From assembly GCA_016630905.1 (NCBI GenBank), contig WBMQ01000010.1, forward strand, positions 434,001-498,000: a stretch of DNA of 64,000 bases, in the 5' to 3' direction. Of this stretch, positions 57,973-64,000 are shown in pieces. The first letter of the stretch is position 1; the number at the start of each line of letters is the position of its first letter. The DNA comes from Capillidium heterosporum. Taxonomy: Eukaryota; Entomophthoromycota; Entomophthoromycetes; Entomophthorales; Capillidiaceae. A model generated the notes under the pieces. It did not search any database, was not told where the DNA came from, and saw only the letters and a list, made by a program, of their open reading frames with translations. The position numbers were made by a program, and so were the translations under genes.

Positions 57973-60003
57973 CGTACGTAAATAATCTAATGTAGTCAAG
58001 TGATGCATAGAAACTGTATCGATTATATAGTGTTTATATACACATCTTTATGGGATTGTGCTACGTTTCAACTAAAATAATATTTGAACTTTAATCAAGA
58101 ATTCTAAACTTTCAAACCTTTATGTTTGGGTTAAAGCTTATATCCTCGCTTTTTTATTTTGATATTTCAACTAAAGAACCGAGTGATATTTAAGTAAAAT
58201 AACCAATACCTCTAAAGGTAGGATGGTCTCTACCAAACCGAGTGTGGATAATTTAATCGTAAAACCAAGTGCTTTAACAACCAGCTGGAATCCTTTGCAT
58301 AATACTCAGTCTTATATTATTTGAAACTTATAAAGTATGGAAGTTTTGATGCTAAAAATTGAGACAGAACAACATATACTCATCCACTTGGATTTAAAAA
58401 AGTTATACTAGTTGTTGATGAGATTTACTTTATATATTGAATTAAAGGGCATGAAATACCATAATCAAACCCATACCTATTATGGAGACTTAAAAATGTT
58501 GGCAAAGCAGACAAGCTTATCCAAAGTTGAAGGTGATGGGCCTAGGATCAGCTACCCCTTTTCTCAATAACTATCTCCAACTCTCCAAAACTCCCTTTTC
58601 TATCCATGTAGATCTTACTAAATGCTCTATTGGAAAAGTAACTGTACCAATTTTCGTATATTGAGTTTGACAAAGTAGACCCGTATGGAGTAGCAGTCAA
58701 AATTGTACCTAAACCCTAAAAGGTGAATTTGAAAAGTCATTAAACCGATGATTGATGGTAAGTTTGAGTTAGTAAATTATTTTCGATACTTTTAAAGAGC
58801 TATTCAGTTTAGATTAATGACCTTTCAAGTTCGATGATGGCTACCACTATAGAAAGGTTCCATCCAATAGAAACCAGTAAAACCACCACCCTGTTATTCT
58901 TCGGGCCCTCCGAAGCTGTAGGTGAGGTAAGCTGACGCTATCAAAAATCTTGCTTTTAAATCAACTGACTTCAATCCTTACCTTTCAAACTTATAGCCGT
59001 ACACCAACTTCTTTATTATTGACCTTTCCAATATGCTTTATTAAAGATATGTATCTCGCCTTCAAGGATGTATACTGCTAATATTAAGCTTTACTCAGAT
59101 TAATTCCAAAGTTTATGTTACTGCGATCCAGCTTACTATTCTACAATTCGTATTAAAAGCTACACCTATACCTTTTACTCGCATCAGAGTGTTATAAGCT
59201 ATTTGATATCTGTCTCAAGACTTTAAGGTTTTAGATTTCATCCACCTTTGCCTTCCATTCAAAATTCACCACCATCCCTTGACCACAGGATCGTGTTATA
59301 CATTATACTCAACCTTACATTACTAAAGCCAGTGCTTTTGGATTCGAAATATAGGAAAGTTGATGGCATGGAACGGTTCCTAATATGGATATAACGTATC
59401 CAATATGGAAATAAAAAGTTGTTAGTCTTGCTAAAATCGTCAGTCGTTTATTCTTATATTAAAAGGTAAGGCATGTATAAACTGTCAATTCCTACCTATC
59501 GTAAGTATATTTTATATTATGGAAGAAAATAGACAAACATTTATGCTTACAGCCGTATATTCAAAGCAGTCTATGCGTTCGATATTCCACAATATAGCTA
59601 ATTTTATATATAGTGGTTATATACACCATCCCACCACAATCCAGATCCATATCTTTCTCCAAGGTTCCAAGGTGCAATATATATCAGATGATGCCCACAG
59701 CTTCAAAAGTAAAAATCCACCAAGCCATCTTTCCTATTTCAACTATAGTTCCCGCATCCAATGTCATGACAATTAGCCTCACAACAAAGTATAGAAAATT
59801 AATAATTGGGATGCATCTACCTGAAAAGAATCATCGCCATAATAGCAACTTCCATGCTCTATTAATTGCAAAGCCTATGGTAAATGATACCATATTCTAC
59901 AAGTATTATAGGCGCTTCAAATTCTTATTGTTATAAGGTTTATACTCATATTAGTTAAATTTTTATGTGGTGGGGATATTGAAGCGACAGTATAAATTGT
60001 GGA
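57973..60003. other. Intergenic
   Basis: Two kilobases without a supported gene. Frames at 59519-59936 overlap each other and look like chance. Confidence 0.5.
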
Positions 60004-60321
60004 CTAAGCCTTCAATAAGCTGTTGCCCCAATCGCAAAGGCATAAAAAGCAGTAAAGTGTCGTTATAGGTGGAGTTTGAAGTGGATTAGTTGTAAATACA
60101 TTTAGAAGATTAGCTACAGGAGCTACTATTGGTCTTACTCCGGTCGCCCAGTTGAAAAGCATGCTCAATTTACCTTGGTTAAGACCTAATGACTTTAACC
60201 TATCAGCTGAACGATTAGGCTCATATAGAAAACTTGCTACCATTTATCGAAAGGAGTACGAACATTTTAATAGATTGCTAAACTGCATCCCGAAAGTTTC
60301 CATAGCATATTTGGCAGGCAT
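60004..60321 (-). pseudogene. Possible gene remnant, unknown family
   Basis: From an ATG at 60321 one frame runs 105 codons with a single internal TAA (60246-60244). It reads MPAKYAMETFGMQFSNLL.., then after the stop FLYEPNRSADRLKSLGLNQ and WATGVRPIVAPVANLLNVF. The composition is protein-like, richer in Gly, Pro and Arg than neighbouring spacer. It may be a fragment of a mobile element protein or of a dead gene; I do not recognise it. Confidence 0.3.
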
Positions 60322-61133
60322 TTCCCAAAATTTTGTTCAAATGGGTTAATGTTGGTTCAAATGGAATATTTTATGACTGAGATGCTATTGGATTTTCAAA
60401 GGTATTGGCTTGAAAGTATGGATGGTAGCGTCAAGGGATGTATTGAGCTGGGTTCCCAATAATCAAAAGCATGGAAATTGGATAGCTGAAAACAATTTTA
60501 ATAACCGGTTTAGCTGGGATAGGTCTATAATTGGATATTCTCAAGGTAGATAGCTGAAACCCTGACCTACTTTATCCTTAATCCGCTTCGATTGTATGTG
60601 AATGTCGAGTATAATCTAGTTTAGCTGGCGAAGCAAACTAAACTGTTCTTTCTTATTTGGAATAAGTTGGCATCCGAAAATCCCTACTTTTACTGAAGAT
60701 AGATGTACGCCAGTTGTCGGTATGTTGATAAATTGATAGAGGTACGGTCGCTATCTTATTTCAGAAACTTTGAGCCAACCTTTCCCCTCAAATCGTAAGA
60801 CAATAGATAAATTGTAGTAAAAGTCCCGGCTCGACTGTATATAGATGTATGCCCAATTGATTTACACTTTGCGTCGTACCAAAATATCGATTTAGGGATC
60901 AGTTGACACGATTTATAATTAGGTTCCTTACTAGTGCAGGGGATGACTAGTTTCGTCACATCTTAGCTACCTTTTCAAAACCTTTCCAAAACAAGCATAA
61001 GGTCTCCAAATGCACCAACCTATTCTTTTAGCAAAGTGGAGCGTATATAAAGCCCTCAAGGATCTCAAAATTTAATTACATTTATTTCAAATCGGTTCAC
61101 GATCACCAGTTTTTACAAAAGCCTTTTAAAGAT
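60322..61133. other. Intergenic with homeobox promoter
   Basis: A TATA box TATATAAAG lies at 61044-61052, about 85 bp before the ATG. No other feature seen. Confidence 0.5.
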
Positions 61134-61877
61134 ATGACGATAACGACGACAACATCCAAGAGCAAGCATATCCGAAGATCCAGCTACGAGTTCAAAACCA
61201 AGGAGTACGACCCCAGCAAGCGGACTCGACGGAACCGTACCACCAAAGCTAACCAGGAGATCCTGGAGCAGGCCTATCAGAGATCCTTAATCGACGACAG
61301 TAAGATGGCAATTGAAGAGTTAGTGCCTCTGACCTCCATGTCCAAGCGCACAATATCCATATGGTACCAGAATCGCAAAGCCAAGGATAAACGTAGCGTC
61401 AAAGCTATCACTGCTCGACCTACCAACGTCAGAAATAACTCGATCGGTATGACCGACAGCTTCTACCTACACTCTACAATCAACGACACCATGAATCCTA
61501 TGAGCTGCCACATGCCCTTCAGTTATTACAGCCCACCTTACAACAACGACTATCACAACGATTACACGAATGTCACTAGTTCCCCTTTAACTTTTCGCTC
61601 CAACTCCTTACAACTCAACCATATAATGACTACTACTACCCCCACCACCTCTGTTATCAGCGGTAACGTCAACTGTACCTTCACTACCATATACGACCGA
61701 AGTATACTAACTCATAGCGGTAACAACGACATCGGGTTGGGCTTAGATATGATGCACTGTGACGACGTGCAGATGCAACCCTTCCACCAGACTTATGAGG
61801 AGGATAACGTCTACTTGAACTCTAGGAACAACTTCAGTTTGGATCAAACAGATGAATTTATGAACTACTATCGTTGA
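61134..61877 (+). CDS. Homeodomain transcription factor
   Basis: 247 residues, single exon. The homeodomain spans about residues 29-87, beginning KRTRRNRTT. The recognition helix reads SKRTISIWYQNRKAKDKR: the invariant W-x-N-x-R is present, with Tyr where most homeodomains have Phe (WFQNR). It is not a TALE type: there is no three-residue loop insertion. Gln, Asn, Thr and Tyr-rich sequence follows to the C-terminus with no second domain. It resembles fungal Pho2/Yox1-like homeodomain factors in having an N-terminal domain and a disordered tail. Nuclear; targets unknown. Confidence 0.9.
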   Translation: MTITTTTSKSKHIRRSSYEFKTKEYDPSKRTRRNRTTKANQEILEQAYQRSLIDDSKMAIEELVPLTSMSKRTISIWYQNRKAKDKRSVKAITARPTNVRNNSIGMTDSFYLHSTINDTMNPMSCHMPFSYYSPPYNNDYHNDYTNVTSSPLTFRSNSLQLNHIMTTTTPTTSVISGNVNCTFTTIYDRSILTHSGNNDIGLGLDMMHCDDVQMQPFHQTYEEDNVYLNSRNNFSLDQTDEFMNYYR

Positions 61878-62526
61878 ACCTTGATACTGCTTAAGTTGTG
61901 ATGAATGTTGAAGATTTTAATGAGGGATGGATGAATCTGTGTTATACTTTACTAATAAATATATTGAGTTTTACCTACTGAACTTGCCTACAAACTTTTA
62001 ATCTCAACTGGTCACAGCCTTTAATGTTTTTGGTGCACAAGTTTGGTTCAAATTTCCAAACATTGCCCATAATGATGTCTGCAAAAAATTAGATATCTTT
62101 AGGTTTAATTCCCAACATTACCTCCTTGCTCATATCACAACATCTCTCTTCAAAATCAAAGTAGCATGGTTGGACTAAGGCGTATTTACTATTTTCGTGG
62201 TTTGGAAAAGCTTACTATTCTGAAAAATGATCTAGTATAGTTTTACTGTGTAAAGGTATGTACAGGAGCCATTAAGTTCACTTTATAAATTTGTCTTAAT
62301 ATTATTGAATTCAATTTGAAGACGAGATATCTAAAACTAATTTGTACAACTTATAATAATAATCATACGTCAGCAGTTTTAAAAATATAACTAATTTAAA
62401 TACATTTAAAAGTATTTTTATATAGCGAATACTTTAACTTTTGAATATATGATGGGTATTTATTGGATTGATGTATGAAGTAGCTAAAATCAGGAAATCG
62501 CGATTGAGTAGGAAATTTGTGTCTAA
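61878..62526. other. Intergenic between convergent genes
   Basis: 3' ends of the homeobox and proline-rich genes; AT-rich, nothing else seen. Confidence 0.55.
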
Positions 62527-63033
62527 CTAGGCAGTTGGGGCTTGTGCAGGAGCGTTTGCAGGTACAGGTTCTGGTTTGGGAACTGGGGTCGGGGCCGGAG
62601 GGGGAGCTGGAGCCAAGATTTCCACAGAAGCGGAACCTGATGCCGGTGCTGGAGGGGGGACAGGTGCTGGTGCTGGGTTCGGGTTTGGATTAGGTCCCGG
62701 TTGAGGAGGTGGGGGTGGAGTCTGTCCAACTGGAGCTGGGGCCGGGTTCTTGATGACCTGAGGTTTCTTAGGTTTCGATGGCACCTTGGGTTTCGTCCCA
62801 GCTTTGGGAGGGGCAGGCTTTTTAGGTTTAGGTATACTCTTAGCCTTAGGTTTAGATGGAGTTTTGACAATTTTAGGAGGATCAGCACTAGCATTCTCAT
62901 TAACGTTGACGTTAGGCAGGTTGGCAGCTACGTCTGGGCTATTGTTGGAGAAAGCATCGATCTCTTGAGAGGGTATAGCTAAAACGGTGGATACTAGTAA
63001 GAGCCCTATAAAGTACAAAGATTTGGGGATCAT
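62527..63033 (-). CDS. Secreted Pro/Lys-rich low-complexity protein
   Basis: 168 residues. Signal peptide IPKSLYFIGLLLVSTVLA (cleavage near LAIP), a short Asn-rich segment, a basic KPK/PKP repeat region (residues ~50-95: KPKAKSIPKPKKPAPPKAGT), then PNPNPNPAP and PAPAP repeats to the end. There are no cysteines and no catalytic fold. Such Pro-rich polypeptides often bind or coat wall polymers; this is inferred from composition. The long open frames on other strands here arise from the proline codons. Confidence 0.75.
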   Translation of the reverse strand: MIPKSLYFIGLLLVSTVLAIPSQEIDAFSNNSPDVAANLPNVNVNENASADPPKIVKTPSKPKAKSIPKPKKPAPPKAGTKPKVPSKPKKPQVIKNPAPAPVGQTPPPPPQPGPNPNPNPAPAPVPPPAPASGSASVEILAPAPPPAPTPVPKPEPVPANAPAQAPTA

Positions 63034-64000
63034 GTTTTATAAATTTTAATATGCTTTTGTTGTAAGTCTTATACTTTAACTGTGGGTACCAAGGATTGTA
63101 TATATATACTATATTTATCTTTGACGTTAATTTGAAACTATAAGGCTCATTTAGTCGGCAATTTTTTGCAGTTGGTTTGATTCCAATAGTTTTGATAATC
63201 ATACTTCCGAGATCTATAGTTTCTATAGGGATATTTGCTTGACTTAAATTTACGGTAGATTACCTAACCTTCCTACCGGTATATGTGCCCTATACCTTAT
63301 ACACACTTCCTTTTCAATCCCTGTCAAGCAGTTTAGTTGTATCTACCATTTAATTGTCAACGGATTTTGCAAATCGTTCAAAGCTTAAACTTTTTCTAAT
63401 CCAAGTGATTTCTTGAAAAAGTGTATTAATTTGGAGAACAAGACATATGTGGGATCGAATGATATATGGTAGTAACTGATAGTATGAGATAATCATAAGA
63501 ATTGCCAAGTAGATATCATTAGAGTGTATTTAAAATAAAGCTACCTGAAATAAGATACTGTTCGCACTAATTGATAGGCTGGGCTTGTCCCAAAGACGCT
63601 GTAAATGTAATAGAGCACAAATATGTTGACTACAATCAGCTACAACAAAATCAATTAGTTTAGAAAAATTGATCTATATGCTTTGGTTATGTAGTAAAAA
63701 AAGATTATGTCGTGAAGGAAACAGGCTGTACATTTCCAAGACACCTTTATAAACTAACTTTACTATTCCATAAGCCTCTATAGTACATTTCGATTTGATT
63801 TTGAAAAGCTACACATGAAGTGTAAGCACCCTTTCATTTAGTATTTTGACATACTTTGAGATTCCTTGAAGCCCTAATTTGAGAGGATTAAAAAGTACAG
63901 TTCGAAGAAGCTAAGCTTTGGTAAAGCCCAATTTCCCAAAAGATGCATCCAAAGCAACGTTATATATTTCAGTAAAAAGGCATATCAAGTTATCTAAGGC
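63034..64000. other. Intergenic to window end
   Basis: Promoter of the proline-rich gene, then AT-rich DNA. No gene recognised. Confidence 0.5.

Noticed and set aside
59519-59936. Two overlapping 85- and 107-codon frames
   Set aside because: Peptides look random and no promoter or homologue is evident.
62523-62982. Leu/His/Arg-rich and Arg/Phe-rich frames over the proline-rich gene
   Set aside because: Shifted readings of proline and lysine codon repeats.

Overview
This looks like nuclear DNA of a fungus. Coding stretches are richer in C-ending codons than the very AT-rich spacers. Housekeeping genes carry many tiny introns of about 37-84 nt with TACTAAC- or CTAAC-like branch sites. Recognisable products include an Ace2/Swi5-like C2H2 factor, Elongator subunit Elp4, adenylate kinase, GTP cyclohydrolase I, GDP-mannose 4,6-dehydratase, a NIPA-type transporter, importin-9/Kap114 and a homeodomain protein. 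A GDP-fucose-type enzyme together with AA11-like LPMOs and multicopy laccases makes a lineage outside Dikarya my best guess, but the window does not prove it.

Layout. 1-11.2 kb: 3' part of a zinc-finger gene, ELP4, adenylate kinase (minus), a heavily decayed cytosolic HSP70 pseudogene (minus) and GTP cyclohydrolase I (minus). 12-16 kb: one copy of a roughly 185-bp dispersed repeat, a secreted LPMO gene broken by one extra base, and a long hairpin-forming inverted repeat. 16.2-27.7 kb: four intronless laccase-like multicopper oxidase genes (LMCO1-4). LMCO3 and LMCO4 are head to head and share an apparently identical 1,757-bp inverted arm. LMCO2 shares a 350-bp identical tract with them, and LMCO2-4 share a spaced promoter module. 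28-39 kb: gene-poor, with GDP-mannose 4,6-dehydratase, a second copy of the dispersed repeat beside a polypyrimidine tract, and decayed ORFs. 39.4-47.6 kb: three beta-lactamase-fold serine hydrolase paralogues (one pseudogene, one intact, one with two frame breaks) interleaved with an intact GPI-anchored LPMO. 50.3-56.4 kb: NIPA transporter and a 20-exon importin gene, both minus. 57.6-63 kb: two related small secreted proline-rich proteins (minus) flanking a homeodomain gene (plus).

How the genes fit together. The ordinary part is cell housekeeping. The accessory part (four LMCOs, two LPMOs, three membrane-anchored serine hydrolases, two proline-rich secreted proteins) points outward, to oxidation and remodelling of wall or substrate polymers. 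It also shows recent local duplication, inversion, gene conversion and pseudogene formation. No tRNA, rRNA, CRISPR array or complete transposon was recognised. Exon boundaries were worked out by hand from reading frame and splice signals, without RNA data.
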